A stretch of DNA of 64,000 nucleotides from Omphalotus guepiniiformis (lineage: Eukaryota; Basidiomycota; Agaricomycetes; Agaricales; Omphalotaceae), in contig JAQOOI010000075.1 of assembly GCA_028554645.1 (NCBI GenBank), positions 682,001 to 746,000 on the forward strand, written 5' to 3'. The notes beneath the pieces are model-generated. The model was not told the origin of the DNA. It did not search any database and saw only the letters and a list, made by a program, of their open reading frames with translations. Each line of letters begins with the position of its first letter. The stretch's first letter is position 1. Position numbers and translations under genes: made by a program. Positions 11,916 to 24,576 of the stretch are shown piece by piece.

Positions 11916-12828
11916 TGTGGGTGTATGATACAGAAAATATGGTGCCGCGGCTTGCCGGAAGCAGATGGGGGTCGCCGAGACAAGTGTCTGGGGGTCTGGC
12001 CGCGTGCATTGCCATTTATCCAGCATTTTTATCTGCAAATTGACCGTCATAAGGCTCCTGAACTTCAAGCTCAAGCGCTCGAGCTCAAGGCTGGATCCGT
12101 CAAGGGGATATCTCAGTTCACATTTCATTCGAGCTGCAAAGGCGAAACGGGCCTGGTTACTCGATTTACCACATTTCCATGACACTGTCTGTTCTCTAGT
12201 TTATGTGGTTCGGAGTGCTAATCTATAGATTTGTCGAGAACTATCGCAAAATCAGAGATATGTGTGGATCATCGACCTCTGGAAGCTTCGATCGAGACGG
12301 CTCTGCAGCCAAAACCTATCATTTTGCTATGTACACTCCAGCGCTGTTGGACGAGTTGACTTGATTGTTGCGTGCTCGTCGCTCATGATGATAGATTTAA
12401 TCACTCTTGCACCCTATACCTGGTCTAGGCATCGCATTGTTCTTGAAATAGAATGAACATTGCACTATAGAAATCAATATGTAGAAAACAAGGAGGCTGG
12501 ATAATGAAATGTTTGAAAAATGAGTAACTGTAGCCAGGGGTGACCGAGGGCCTTCTCGAAGCAGCAGCGTGAGTTTCCCGCGACTTGAACTGGATACCAG
12601 TTCTTCCCCTCAGTCGCCGTTCAACTGCTCAAAAGCTCTTGCTCGTAGTCGGCAGCGTTCTTCTCGGCTTATTTTCTTCATTCTGTCTTGAACATAAGCC
12701 GCTAAATTACTTGGTTTCTGCGTCAATACTTTCTTCTTTGCGGCTTTGCTCGCCTATCTGTCTGGTGTCTGGACTACCTGCTTTCTGTATTCTTTCTTCT
12801 ATAGTCCTTCTTTAACCAGTCATTCTGG
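11916..12828. other. Long divergent intergenic region
   Basis: About 0.9 kb between the divergent starts of the J-domain gene and the Pbp1 homologue. It should contain both promoters and 5' leaders. The segment 12600-12830 is pyrimidine-rich, as expected near fungal transcription starts. Short open frames here have no homology I recognise and poor coding character, so I see no gene. Confidence 0.5.
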
Positions 12829-15800
12829 ATGGCAACTGTGAATCGACAGTCGAAATCACAGCGTAAAGGCGCCCCCAATTCTGCAGGGTGAGTCTGTCGT
12901 TTTAAAGTTTCTTGTCGCAAAGGCTCATCCTAAAATTCCAGTCGTCCTTCAGTCTGGTCAGGCGCACGGGCTTCTCCTACTTTCTCTCCAACGAGCACCT
13001 CTCCTCGGCCTACTAATCCTGCTTCAACTCAAGGCCCTTTCCCGCCTTTAGCGCAGACGAATGGCAACCGCTCGGATCAGGATCGTGTTTTGAAGTCCCT
13101 TGCCGGATTAACAGTATGTCGTGTTTTGGGTTCCAGCTGAGCATGGAACATCTCGCTGAAACTTGATTTCGTTCAGGGAATTACTATTACACTTGTTACA
13201 AAGACAGCACAACGCTATGAGGGTGTTGTATCTTCTACCAGTGGAGAGGGTGATACTACAGGCGTCACCCTGAAGGATGTCAAGGAAATTTCAAGTGCTG
13301 GTAGCCCACTCAAAGACCAACTTTTCATCGCCACCACCAACATCGACACGTGGACTTCTGGGCCTGCTGATGCTAAACTGACCAATGGCGACAGTGAGTT
13401 GCGATATTTCTTTCGTGTTCAAGCCCACTCAGCATGCCATACCCTTCAGCATTCCGGACTGATGCGGACATCAGCCAGAAGAAAGGGATCTCTGGAGAAC
13501 GAGAACTTCAAGCATGGCAAGCTCCCACCGATGTACCCACTCTCACCTCTTCCACGCAGTTCGCGCGGGGCGACGACGTTACATTTGGTCCTGGCTCTAC
13601 CGGCAACATATCGTGGGATCAGTTCGCTGCAAACGAGGAGCTCTTTGGTGTCAAGGCTACGTACGATGAGAGTGTATACACTACGAAGCTTGACCGCAGT
13701 GGTGCGGACTACAAAGAGCGGGAACGGAAAGCTCAAAAGATCGCGAACGAAATCATTGGGGTGCGTCTCTGTCTTTTTTCACTCAAGATTCACGACTGAA
13801 ATATTCTTTTTCTGAAGTCTACCACGACTAACCCGCATCTAGCGGAGGAGAGAAACCAGCAGGTCGATGACAGCGGCATCAATGAGGAGGACAAGTACGT
13901 TTAACTCACTACTGTTCAAACCAAGCACTCAACAATGAACATACGACAAGTATGGTGCCGTGGTTCGGGGCGCTAATGCATATATTCCACCCGGCGCCAG
14001 AAGAACTAATCCCGGCGCTGTCCCTAGCAACGGGGTAAAATCTGACATTCCCAAAGTTTCAGTTAACGGTCCTGATGGCGCTTCGGTCTCCTCCCAAACT
14101 CAATCTCCTGCTTCATCGTCAAAAACTCCTTCGCCTGCTCCTTCGTCGAACCCTAACAAGGTATTCATGCCTGTATAAGTGGATGGCATCAGACTCGCTT
14201 ACTTCGCTTCGTCCTTTTAGCCTCCTGCAGATCCTCTTCCTGCTTTCCGTGATTTCGTCACAAATGAGAAGCAGCGTTTAACACAGAAGCGACAGGCGTT
14301 AGTAAAGAATGAGATGGACAAACGTATGGCCGATCTCGTCAAGTTCAGTCAGAGCTTCAAGGTCGGGCCTACCTCTTCGACGTTCACTCGAATCATGACT
14401 GATCGTACTGTTCGCATTTCAACGTGCAGCTCAACAAGCCTATTCCTGAAGATCTGGTTCCGATCCTAGCGAAAGACGAGGAGAAACAACGGCTAATTCG
14501 GGAGAAGTCTAGCAAGGATGCTTCATCGGCGCAAGCGCGCAATATCGGAGCTTCTTTGACGTCGCATGCACCGGTCCGTGGCCCTCAGATCACGACTGCT
14601 AAAATTGTCGAGGCTAGTCGAAAACCTACTGCGCCTGCCTCAGGTACGAAAACAACGTCGAGCGGAACCGGATCAAGTGCAGCGACTGCCAACGCTCAGA
14701 AGCCCTCTGCAGCGACGACCAAGACGGATGTCGCAGGCAAGCCTAAACCAGCTATGTTTATTCAATCTATCCCGCCGTTCAAAGGTCACAAGAGTCAAGC
14801 ATCCACCACTGCACAGAACGGAACGGCGACCGCTGTGCCTCCCACCACACCTGCGACTGCGAAGTCACCTTCGCCCAATTCAGCTGCAGGTAATAGACTG
14901 AATGTCAATGCATCCTCCTTCAGACCGAACCCCAAGGCCTCTGCGTTCACTCCCGTGAGCTCCTTGACTTTACCATAAAATTTGATGCTCATGTCTTTGC
15001 TGTAGATTGCGCCTTCCCCAGGTCCCAGTACCTCAAATCATAGCATGGCGTCGGCTTCTGCTTCTCCTAAACCAAAGGAACAAGTAAGAACCATACCTTG
15101 TCATACTTTCATGGTTCCTTACGAAGAAGGCGCAGGGCCCAACAACACCAAATCCGTTCTTTGGTACAAGACCTGTCAAGAAAAGTCCTCCGGTCAACCT
15201 CAAAGACGATTTCAATCCCTTCAAGCACAACAAGTTTGTTGAAGCTTCTAGTGTCTGTAAGTAACACATTAGCGGTCTCAGGAACGCAATAATGACAACA
15301 ATTAGCTGGTATCTGGCCATACAATGGCAAGCGGTATCTGCATATGTTCCCCGCACCTCAGCATCCTCCTCAACAGCATTCTCCTCATATGGTTCCTCCT
15401 GCCCCTCCGCCCATGCCACCTCCTTCGTACGAGGAAGATCAGGCCGCCGCCGCTACTCGGGGCTTCGTGTATTATGCGCCGTATTACCCAGGTCAAGTAT
15501 GTGCTGTTCTTCTCTCAGCTAATATTCGAGTGTAGGCTGAGCACATTACCCTTAGCCCATGATGCCGGGAATGGCTCCTCCTGGTGGTCCAGGAGCGTTC
15601 ATGCCTTCGCCTTATATGCAACCTATGCCTTACCCTCCCGGTGTTCCTCCAAACGGTAAAGTTAACATCGTCATCTCAACTTCACGTTCTTATCCATGTT
15701 ATCGATTAGCTATGTATGGTCCTCCTGGTATGGGACAAATGCCTCGTGAGTCAACTATACCAGAAACATTCTTTCCTTAATCAATATAACGTCTATTCTA

Positions 15801-16101
15801 TTTTAGCCCCACAAGCCTATATGCAGCCTCCTCCGCCTCCAGGTACCTATCCTCCCCCGAACGGTGCTGGACCACGACCTTCTATGCCTCCTACTCCCAT
15901 TCCCGCGCACGCACATCCATACTACCATCAAAGCCCTCAGAGTATGTTTTCCTGATTCAGGCTTCGGTGGAAATGCTCATTCGGCTTTATCTAGTGCAAC
16001 ATGCAGTTCCCTATCCGATGATGATGCCTCCGCCAAATGCTGTACCTCATCCCTACGAGACTGCTCAAGCACCTCCGGTGCAAATGGGTGGACACGCATA
16101 G
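12829..16101 (+). CDS. PBP1: Ataxin-2 / Pbp1 homologue (LsmAD domain, PAM2 motif)
   Basis: Poly(A)-binding-protein partner acting in stress granules and mRNA stability. It opens with a Ser/Pro-rich stretch, then an Lsm-like domain (GITITLVTKTAQRYEGVVSS, then VTLKDVKEI), then the LsmAD domain (WDQFAANEELFGVKATYDES, YTTKLDRS and RKAQKIANEI, about 13600-13760). A PAM2 motif, LNVNASSFRPNPKASAF (about 14900-14950), should bind the MLLE domain of poly(A)-binding protein. The C-terminal third (15300-16100) is Pro/Met/Tyr-rich low complexity and ends PVQMGGHA. The gene has roughly a dozen introns. The domain order matches ataxin-2 exactly. The proline-rich tail is the part most exposed to splice-site error. 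Confidence 0.9.
14898..14950 (+). other. PAM2 motif in the Pbp1 homologue
   Basis: Encodes LNVNASSFRPNPKASAF, fitting the PAM2 consensus (L-N-x-x-A-x-x-F-x-P). In known proteins this peptide docks on the MLLE domain of poly(A)-binding protein. Confidence 0.8.
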
Positions 16102-16342
16102 GAACCTGTATCTTTGAGTGGAAGACCTAGTTCCGTTTTTCTTTCTTCTTCATTTGCTGGAGTAGCGTTGTCTTTAGGGATCTGTGTGTAGTTTTCATCG
16201 CTGTCACTGTTGTTGTTGTGGATACTGGAATACTACGCCCCAAACTCAAGACAACTCTAATCAGTCAATTCAAGGATGAGGTCATAACAAAGGTAATAAA
16301 ATACATAGAAGAAATTGCAAATGAGAACTGGAACCAAAGGTT

Positions 16343-19300
16343 TCAACGAAGACAGGACATCTCGACTTTCTTCAATAAACCCTTCAGTGTGCCACTACTG
16401 CGATTACAGTTACTTTGTAACCATGCCTCCATTTCTTTGCGAATCACCGCAAGTTCCTGAGAAATTGGCATCTGTCCATCTGGTCTGACCAACGTTGGGT
16501 TAAGCAGCAGCTCGAATAGTTTGTTCCACAGGTCAGTCTGCCAATATCGTTTCAATGGTGTAGCGAGCTTGCGATGAGCATCTCCACTCGCAGACACCGA
16601 TGTGCCAAAAGAGCTAGCTTGTATGTATTTGCCGAAGAACATACAATATATGATACTAGCCAGGCCAAAGTAATCTGTTTCGTAGGTCCAAGGGCGTCCT
16701 TCTCGAATCTCGAAGCAATCGCGATCATCTGTTGCCCAGTCAGCTATGAACTGTTGACCTGAAGGAAATAGTCGAGTGTCGATGGTGCGTCCAAAGTCAA
16801 TTAGTTTCAATCCTTTGGAGCTCCAACCTCCCTCTCCGGACGGTTGATAAGTGCTCGACCAAGCCGATGGCCCGGCAGGAACTTCCTCGAGGCGCAGCAG
16901 ACAATTGTCGATCTTCAAATCACCATGAATGAAGCCGATGCTATGCATAGCCTCCAGCAGACGCATCAACTCTACTGTGAAAAACATGACCAGTAGCTCG
17001 TCTAAGCAAGCGCCTTGCTGAGTGACACCTGCGGCATCTGCGGTGTTGACGATGTCAAGAAGGGTACCCTGAGGGCAAAATTCCAACACAAGATAACTTT
17101 CGTCGCGGAAGGCATACAATGCATGCGGGAAAACGATAGACCGACGATGAATCGGGGGAAGAGCAGAATGTAATCTACGAAGTACGTGATACTCCCAGAG
17201 ATTACGGGGTTTTACCACCTTCAAGGCCATTATGGATGCTTCGCCCTCGTCGTCGTCGTCGTCGAGGTCCGAATCGTCACCATCAGGCAAAACACCGAGG
17301 TCTTTCGCTCTAAATACAGCGCCAAAGCCGCCTTCACCTAATTTTTCGGTGACATTAAATCGCTGCCCAGCTAGTGTCAACGAATAAACAGACAGATCGA
17401 CGCGGCCTGCATCAGACCCACCGCTGGTCTTTCGTGACCTCTTCGCAAATTTCTGCAGATCATCAAGTTTATCACTATCCTGGTTCGCAAGATCGTAACA
17501 ATGTTGATCAGACTGCAAACGAGAGAGTACGGATCGGAGTACTGGGGGATCGAATGGATTGCATGGATTGGACGGTCTGAAACTAGAGGAAAGAGCCAAG
17601 GTATCAGCCAAAGTAAGCCTGCTGGTAGATCGTTCGAGGACGGTGACTGCAGAATCGTCCGCAATCGAGGCAGCACCAGTAGGTAAACGGAATGGCTGTA
17701 GAGAGCGGGGATCATCGCCCTCATCTTCTTTTTCATCAGCGACCTCCTCGTCAGACATGAGTTGTGCCTCCTCCACATCCTGGACGTCTTCCTCGCTTTC
17801 ATTTTCCGGTATGTGTTTCAACACACCACTAGGCGTGCTGTACGCAGATCGAGTTGTGCTGGTGAACTCAAAGGTGCGCTCAGTGATTGGAGTCATGACG
17901 TTGAACTGGCCGAAACGACCCCCTAGAGGTGCTTCCTGGTAAGACTCCACTTCATCGTATTCTCCTTCAGTACTATCTGAAGGATCAGAGGGAAGAGGAG
18001 CTTCAAAATCTTCTTGAATCCCTTCATCGAGGAAGTCGTCGGAATAATCATTGACATCTTCCGAAGCCTGACTTTCATCTGCTGCTTGAGCATAATCATG
18101 GTCACCGTAGTGCTCTGGTTCTGGATCATCAGGCCCCTCGTCTAGAGAAGCTTCATGGGTTTGAGCATCGCTAGACTGATCTCTATGGGGTATAAAAACA
18201 TTCCCCGGGTCCACGAACGGGACAAATGGTTTCTCGCTAGGAACTTTGGGGGTGAAGTCACTAGCGCATTCACTCGGACGGCTGAACACTTTGAAAGGTG
18301 TTCTTTTTGCACCGTCAATAAAAGGAGTGAAAGCAGGTTTGCGAACAGGTTCGTCCGAAGGAGCTGGCGGGTCATGATATGACCTAGCACGCTCGTGAGT
18401 GAAGACGGGTTTGGATCTAGGCTGTCCGTAATCGTCCGTATGCGAGTCCTTGAACGGTTCCAGTGGTTTCCTGGGTTCTGGAACGAACACCTTTGAGAAA
18501 TTATTCTCCCCTCCAGTCCTCTCTGATAAGGCACCAAGCTTTGGGATAGCCATGTTCTCACTCTGGAACGTGGCGGATGATAAAATGGCGGAGGGATTCT
18601 TTGCGGAAAGCGCTGGACGCGGGCGCACAACAGATTCGGTATCCACATAGGGAGTGAACTGTAAGTTTTAAGTCCGTTAATTGACGATCGACTATCAGAA
18701 GAAGGAACTTGCAGGAGATTGGGAGGGTTTCTTGTCTTTCCTTTTCACTCCTGCGTTTTCATCGACGAACGGTCGGAATGCTACAGGCCCAATAAGAAAA
18801 TATAGAATACATTAGAATCCGAACATACCTGGAGCGCTGTTTCTCGCGTTTTCATTGTCAGGAGGCGAAGGATTGAATTGGGGCACCCTAACGTTTGGCT
18901 CTACCTGTCTTACTGGGGCGTGTTTTCCTCCAATAGCCGACTTCATAGTCTTATCCGGGGAGTTATACATGCCAAAGACATCTGCCAGAGCCTCTTTCGT
19001 GTTGATTGTTACAGTTGGTTCGCCTGCCATGATGCTCTTCCGCTTAGCGCGCGCGAATCTCTGTCCATCGTCTTTAAAGGAGACTGTTGAGGAGGAAGAG
19101 GAAGATGGTGAGGACGAGACGAACACAGATGGAACGAGAGGTTCTATAGGCAGAGCAGGCCATTTCTTTCGAAGAAGCCCCATCGACCGGGTTCGGGCTT
19201 CTTCTATGCAGAACTCGCCATGTTCTTCTGTGTATAAAAGAGAGAAACTGAACTCGTAATGTTCAGGTTTCTTCTCCGGTGCTGGTGGGGCTAACATCAA

Positions 19301-19949
19301 CGCATAACGAGATGCTGCAGTCGAGGGTAAGGAGGTTGTCTTGGTCGATTTATTGGATGGCTTGGTCTCATTGTCACGAGATACGGGAGAGCTTGTGGAC
19401 GCAGATGTGTTGGGGGTCCGAGCTTGAAGATTTCGAGCCTGAAAATCAACATATCGATTCTTCAATCGCTCTGTTGGACGTGCTTGACGCTTTATGCCTT
19501 TGCGGTAAATTATATCCGCATCTGATGTCCTGAATCCTCCGGAGTGTTACTTAGTTCATAGATTCTGTCAGAAAGCTCACTCACCTCCCCTCAAGCTCTA
19601 ATTGCTGTGCATATTCTTCATATAACAGAGAGTATCTAGCCCCAATCCCACTCTTCAACAACCGAGAATAAATGCCTAATGCTGCACCTCGACTAACTCC
19701 GCGAGCATGGAGTACCCAAAGCTTGAGATATCTGAGGTCCGATTTATACGTGGCATCGTCCTGATACGTTTTGGTAGCCTCCTCGAGTAGCTGCGACAAG
19801 CCTGATGCTGGGTCATTCTTCTCAAAATTATCAATTGTCCACTGTACGAAATCGACGTAGACAGAAAGTGGATCATCTTCGAGTGCGATATCCTTTAGTC
19901 TGGTTTTAAACGCTTCTTGTTGAATCTTGAGGCTTTCTGTTGTTGCCAT
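16343..19949 (-). CDS. BUB1: Spindle assembly checkpoint kinase Bub1
   Basis: The N-terminus carries the Mad3/Bub1 TPR-like region: DPLSVYVDFVQWTIDNFEKN, then LRYLKLWVLHARGV and RYSLLYEEYAQQLE (19600-19900). A second conserved block, TINTKEALADVFGMYNSPDK (about 18950), is the Bub3-binding region seen in Mad3/Bub1 proteins. A long acidic linker follows. The C-terminal kinase domain (16400-17400) has GEGGFGAVF, the lysine in ALKVV, HGDLKIDN and LIDFGRT, so it should be active. An acidic loop (DSDLDDDDDEGE) sits between the glycine loop and the lysine. The linker has four F-x-P-[FY]-[VI]-D motifs (18209-18778). An in-frame ATG at 20030 would add 27 residues; 19949 (MATTESLKIQ) is preferred. It works at kinetochores to recruit checkpoint proteins and phosphorylate H2A. 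Confidence 0.92.
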
Positions 19950-20263
19950 CGATGCCGAACGCCTTGAAGTGGTGAAAGACGCATTGTTCTTGTTTGTTCC
20001 CAACATGCGCGTCGCGCACGTCGAGAGCACGTGAACGCGTTAAGCGCTCGGTGCTAACGTCGTCGCAACGTCTTCGATAACAGGCAACACCAAGATACAG
20101 GGGTATATACGGTACTTGATACAGATGTCCAAGATATCATTATTGAAAAAATATAAGAGGGTCCGTTAGTACAGTAAAGACGGGAAAGATATAATGGTAG
20201 TGGCGACACCATTGCCTATGCGCGATGCAGTGTCTGGGTCAGAGGCTCGCTAGCCTAGAGCAT
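19950..20263. other. Intergenic, Bub1 promoter side
   Basis: About 310 bases between the Bub1 start and the stop of the next minus-strand gene. I see no gene. Confidence 0.4.
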
Positions 20264-21458
20264 CTAAAGAAATAAAAGGGAAAGCAGAGAAGGTACAATG
20301 ATAGACAGTAATGACAAAATCCAAGTCGTTGATACAGCACTAGAGGCAAAATGTTGAGTGTGATCAATCGAAAACACAACGTAGTCCATACCTGTTCGAG
20401 CCATTAGAGCCACCACTACTGCTAGTTCCGTTGGTACCATTAGTAAAAGGAGATTGGCCGCTGATTTTCACCTCCAGGACAGCAACCAATCCATCTACGG
20501 CGTTAGAAGTCGAAGTTGAAACGGTGATATTGTGGTTGATTCCAACACTGGTGTTCGGAAGGAGTCCTGAGACATATGTGATCGAGGTTGAATAAGAAAA
20601 TCCGTTGTAGGCGCTAGAACCTGAGAACGTCGACGAGTTCGTAAGACTCGAGGTAGGTACAGGTTGGTTGGTCATATTCCCAACTATGTAGTCTCGTCCG
20701 AGATTGTAGCCGTTGGCAATGATATCGTGGTTGTCTTTAAATATGGGATGTGGGATTAGTGATGTTTGACGCAGAGAAAGCTCACACACCTGAAGAGGGC
20801 AATTCGTAAGAAGCAGCTATGAAGATAGCATTGCTTGCCGCCTCAGACCCATTCTGTATCCAATAACGGAAATGATTTCCACCCCTGAAGGATTCCTCGC
20901 ATGTTCCGGTCTGAGGATCTCCGTAATCATATCGCATAACACTCGTTTCGTTTTCTGAACGATGGTCAACCCACCGCTAACCAGACAACGTATAGATATT
21001 TCCACGACGTACTCAGGCCATTACCATCCCCCAAATTTGCCTGTTGAGAATCGCCAATATGGTTCCCTAAACACTCCCCGGAGAAGTTCAAAGATCTATA
21101 AAACATGACTAATGAGCCGTCGAGAATGGGAAATATACGCACAAGAAAAAATTCTGCAATCCTCCATTAGTAGTTGCATCCTGCAGCACAGCAGCGTCTG
21201 AGTTTGCGGTTATAATAATGTTGATAGGCTCTTGTTGACCAGGAGGACTCGTATCTGCTACAGTCTGAAGCAACATATAAGCCCACAGCCAGTATTTTCC
21301 ACCTTTATGTCTCGACGCACGGTCAACAAAGATCCTCCATTCGAAGTAGGGTCGAAAAATCCCGCAGATGGGACATCTCTCCTTGTAAATTCCCAAAGAT
21401 CACCCAGTGCATATGTCAGAGAAGGCAGAAGGCAAAGAGAACTGAAAACGAGATTCAT
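20264..21458 (-). CDS. Secreted, probably GPI-anchored protein of an Agaricomycete orphan family
   Basis: Starts with a signal peptide (MNLVFSSLCLLPSLTYALG). It then reads LWEFTRRDVPSAGFFDPTSNGGSLLT, an intron (GTGCGT..TTCAG), and TVADTSPPGQQEPINIIITA. Later blocks include IIANGYNLGRDYIVGN, SSTFSGSSAYNGFSYSTSIT, GLLPNTSVGINHNITVS and NAVDGLVAVLEVKISG. I know this layout from a family of secreted proteins common in mushroom genomes with no assigned function. The plain reading frame would stop at 20364, but a GT donor at GSN-R and an acceptor near 20330 lead to a last exon ending in a hydrophobic tail (AVSTTWILSLLSIIVPSLLS). That resembles a GPI-anchor signal, which is why I extend the stop to 20264. 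Many N-glycosylation sites. Function unknown. Confidence 0.75.
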
Positions 21459-21805
21459 GGTAAAAGTTCAAAATTGTGAGTCAGTGACAAGAAAAGAACG
21501 TGAAAGCGAAAGTGAGTTAAATTGAAGGCGTAGCCATTCCTGGGTCGGCCAAGTTTGGCTGATTTCAAGTTTGGAGTGAGAAACCGTGGCACATGATGAC
21601 GGGGAAGACCTCCCTCCAAATTGGGAAACAGATTTGCTTTCTTTGGGTAATCTCATGTACTGATCATGTGAGAACCCTTGCTAGTACGAATTGTTGAATG
21701 ATACATATTTCCAGTCGCAAAAGGAACCAAAATGTGCAGCGCCAGTCACTGATGATATTCAAATACCTCTATATGTAGATGAATAACACAACACCGGACT
21801 CAGTG
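21459..21805. other. Intergenic, secreted-protein promoter side
   Basis: About 350 bases between the secreted-protein start and the end of the aldo-keto reductase gene. I see no gene. Confidence 0.4.
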
Positions 21806-23994
21806 CTACCTATACTCTTGGCCGCAATCACCGAGCTTTGCGAACACCGCGTTAGCCGAATCACCCAGAGCAAAATTGTTCAACATGGCCGTATCACCGG
21901 CATCGAGACGAAACGTGAAAGCCTTGATATTCGACTCGACATTGGTGGACACTCCGAGCCGTGTGCCCACTATGACCGCACCCACCTCAGGTCGATCAAG
22001 TAACCATCGAGTAGCAATGTTAGCGAGTCTGACCTTATGTTTGTCTGCCATTGATTTGAGCGTACGCAACATGGTCTGAAAGTCATCCCATGTTCCCCAA
22101 GTCATGATCATATCATAATACTAGATGATGAAGAGATGGAACAGATGTATACACCGGAAGGAGACAAAACTTACTTTTCGTTGTGATGGAGTTAGGTCCG
22201 CGGATATGGAATACACATCGGGAGACTTGGCATCCAGCCACTGTTCTGATAGAAACCCTCCACACTAGAGAATGGGACATGAATCCAGTCGTACGTCGTA
22301 CAAATCTAAAGGCACAACTCACAAAAGAGCCATAAGTGAGGAGCCTTATTCCATATCTATGACACATGGCGGCCATCTTCACTGCTGGCCGGGCGTCAAT
22401 CAGCGAAAACTAGGAGTCTTCGTAAGAAGGCGATGTCTGCATTCGACACAGGTGAACGACTCACCTGAACTTGGTTTGAAACAATTCCAACCTCTCCCAA
22501 CTCTGATAATAGATATTCGCATACCGCTGCGGTATGATCCGCATCAAAGTTGCATAGCCCGATGTTAGAAACAAGAAAGGGATGCGATTTGGTGATTTTC
22601 ACTAGCTCAGCTAGGATGAGCAGGTACTCCCTCGCATGATACTTCGCAAGGGATCACTAAACATAACCCAGTCTAGAAGGAAGATATTACTCACGTCATA
22701 CCAGTGAAACTGAAGCGTCACCTTGAGTCAATGAAAAGGTTGTGAGGGTCAATAGGATGGTCAGATTCACCTGTAACAGCTCCACGCGTCCACCGAGTCT
22801 TCTTGAACGCTCTCTCACGGCATCTAGCACAAAATCATTGGTCACCGGGCCCTCAAGGGGCCGGAAGACACACCATTTCGTTGCGGAAATGACGTTGCAC
22901 CCAAGTTCTCGCGAAAGCGAATTGCGGAATGCACCGTAGATAATCTCAGCGTCTCCCTAATCCCGGTGGTAGGCTTTAGTAGCATAGCGCCTATTGTGAG
23001 AATCAGAATCAGACCTACGTAGTGGTCCGCCATATCAGCCGCCACAAAACCCGCCTGTACGAGCTGTGCGAGAGCAGCATTTTGCTTGAAACTAGAGGCG
23101 GATCCCCATGCTGGCGACGACACTTGCCATAGGCCGTTGAAAAGCCGAGGGACAATTAAATTTCCTAGGCGAATGTGTGTAATCTTGGTGGTGGCAGAGG
23201 TGTCTAACTCCATCTTGATTGCGTTCGAAGCACCGATCACAGTTACTCGCGGAGTTTGGGTAGTGGATTCTTCGGGGAACGTTACCAGTAACATGTCCTG
23301 CACCTGTAGGCATGCCCTTGTGAATGGAAAAGGCAGATCTCTTGAGTGACAGTAGACTTCGCATGTATATAGCGCTCGTTGAATCTCGACTAAGAGGACC
23401 TTCAGCTCCTGTGTGGGAAAAGGACGGGATTCTTTGAGAGCTTGTATCGCCTGAACTATATCCCCACACGCAGTTTGCAAGGCGATGTCGAGATCATCTT
23501 CAGATACCCAACGAGTGTTGGCCTTGGGTATACAAGCAAGAAAATGGGTCAAACTGCAATACAAACTTTGTTCAAATGAAGCTTCAACGAGAAGCTAGGG
23601 CAGACGCACTAGGGGAGGGACTCTGCGGCCATTTTACAGGTGAATAGACAACGAGTCGAAGCGAGAAACTCATTGTAGCACGGGCGCTCCTGTTCGAAGA
23701 GCTCCGTGGGCGAAACAAAAGCCAGAGGAGTCTCCCGAAGTCTCGCACGCACATGGTCAACGAAGACCTTCTGCGCCGCGGAGCCTTGGGAGACCAATGC
23801 CCTCAAAGAAGATCTGAGGAGGACAGGAGGTACTGTAGATCATCTGTCATTGCTTATAGTGTTAGGTGCGATAGCTAGTTATACTCACGTTGAGAAATGA
23901 GGACATCGTCCATCATATTACTACCCTCATCAAGAAGGGTTTGTACACACGACAGCGGGTTAATACAAGTCGAAACTTACACATGACCACCCAT
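21806..23994 (-). CDS. Aldo-keto reductase with in-frame unknown N-terminal domain
   Basis: The C-terminal part (21806 to about 23213) is an aldo-keto reductase. It reads ITHIRLGNLIVPRLFNGLWQ, then DMADHYGDAE with the Asp and Tyr, ISATKWCVF with the Lys, and LQFHWYD with the His, which together form the catalytic tetrad. Later come EVGIVSNQVQ, RYGIRLLTYG and VGAVIVGTRL for the NADP-binding C-terminus. The N-terminal part, about 250 residues from MGGHV at 23994, is helical (RSSLRALVSQGSAAQKVFVD, DIVQAIQALKESR) and I cannot name it. No stop separates the parts; exon 22842-23564 runs through both. An ATG at 23213 (MELDTSATTKI) could start the reductase alone. Whether this is one fused protein or two overlapping transcripts is open. 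Substrate unknown. Confidence 0.7.
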
Positions 23995-24576
23995 TCCGCT
24001 AACGATTTAGCCGAAGGTCAACAAAAACTTGAGGAAGAAAAAATAACTAAAATGGAGTTGAAATGGGCGAAGGAGAGCGAGGGTGGAAGTTACCTTAAAT
24101 ACCATTGCCTTTTCGCTACATTTTGCTTGTCACTATAGTTATTTTCTATAATTCTAAGGTCAGCGGCAATGATTACTAGTGAAGCATGCTCAGAGTCGGT
24201 CAAATTTCAGAAGGCCGCAACTCAGGAGAGGTCCTTCCTAATGCCATTGGTTGATTCGACCCTGAAATAGATTTTTCCGTTATACAGTTTTCTGCCAGGT
24301 GAACACGAGTGGCACGTTGAACATCGATCGGGCTGGAAAGAACATCATGGGAAGAGGGGGATCTTGTGAATTGGATCAGCTACAAGCCGTTCCTTTACGC
24401 GAAGACACACCTATCAGAGTAATCGTGACCCGTACATAGACATCGCTCTCGCTTACTGTCAGTAGACTGTTGATTGTTCAAAGTCGAACGTCTGATTGCG
24501 GTGTGTAGTGTGTATGGAAGGGGTGAATACTTCCAATCAACATATTCAGATTATAGGATAGATATACGACATTATT
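23995..24576. other. Intergenic, no gene seen
   Basis: About 580 bases between the end of the Ser-rich gene and the start of the reductase fusion. It is not repeat-like and has no open frame of coding character. Confidence 0.4.

Noticed and set aside
12585..12815. Hydrophobic open frame upstream of the Pbp1 homologue
   Set aside because: It arises from pyrimidine-rich promoter DNA coding Leu, Ser and Phe, with no supporting homology.
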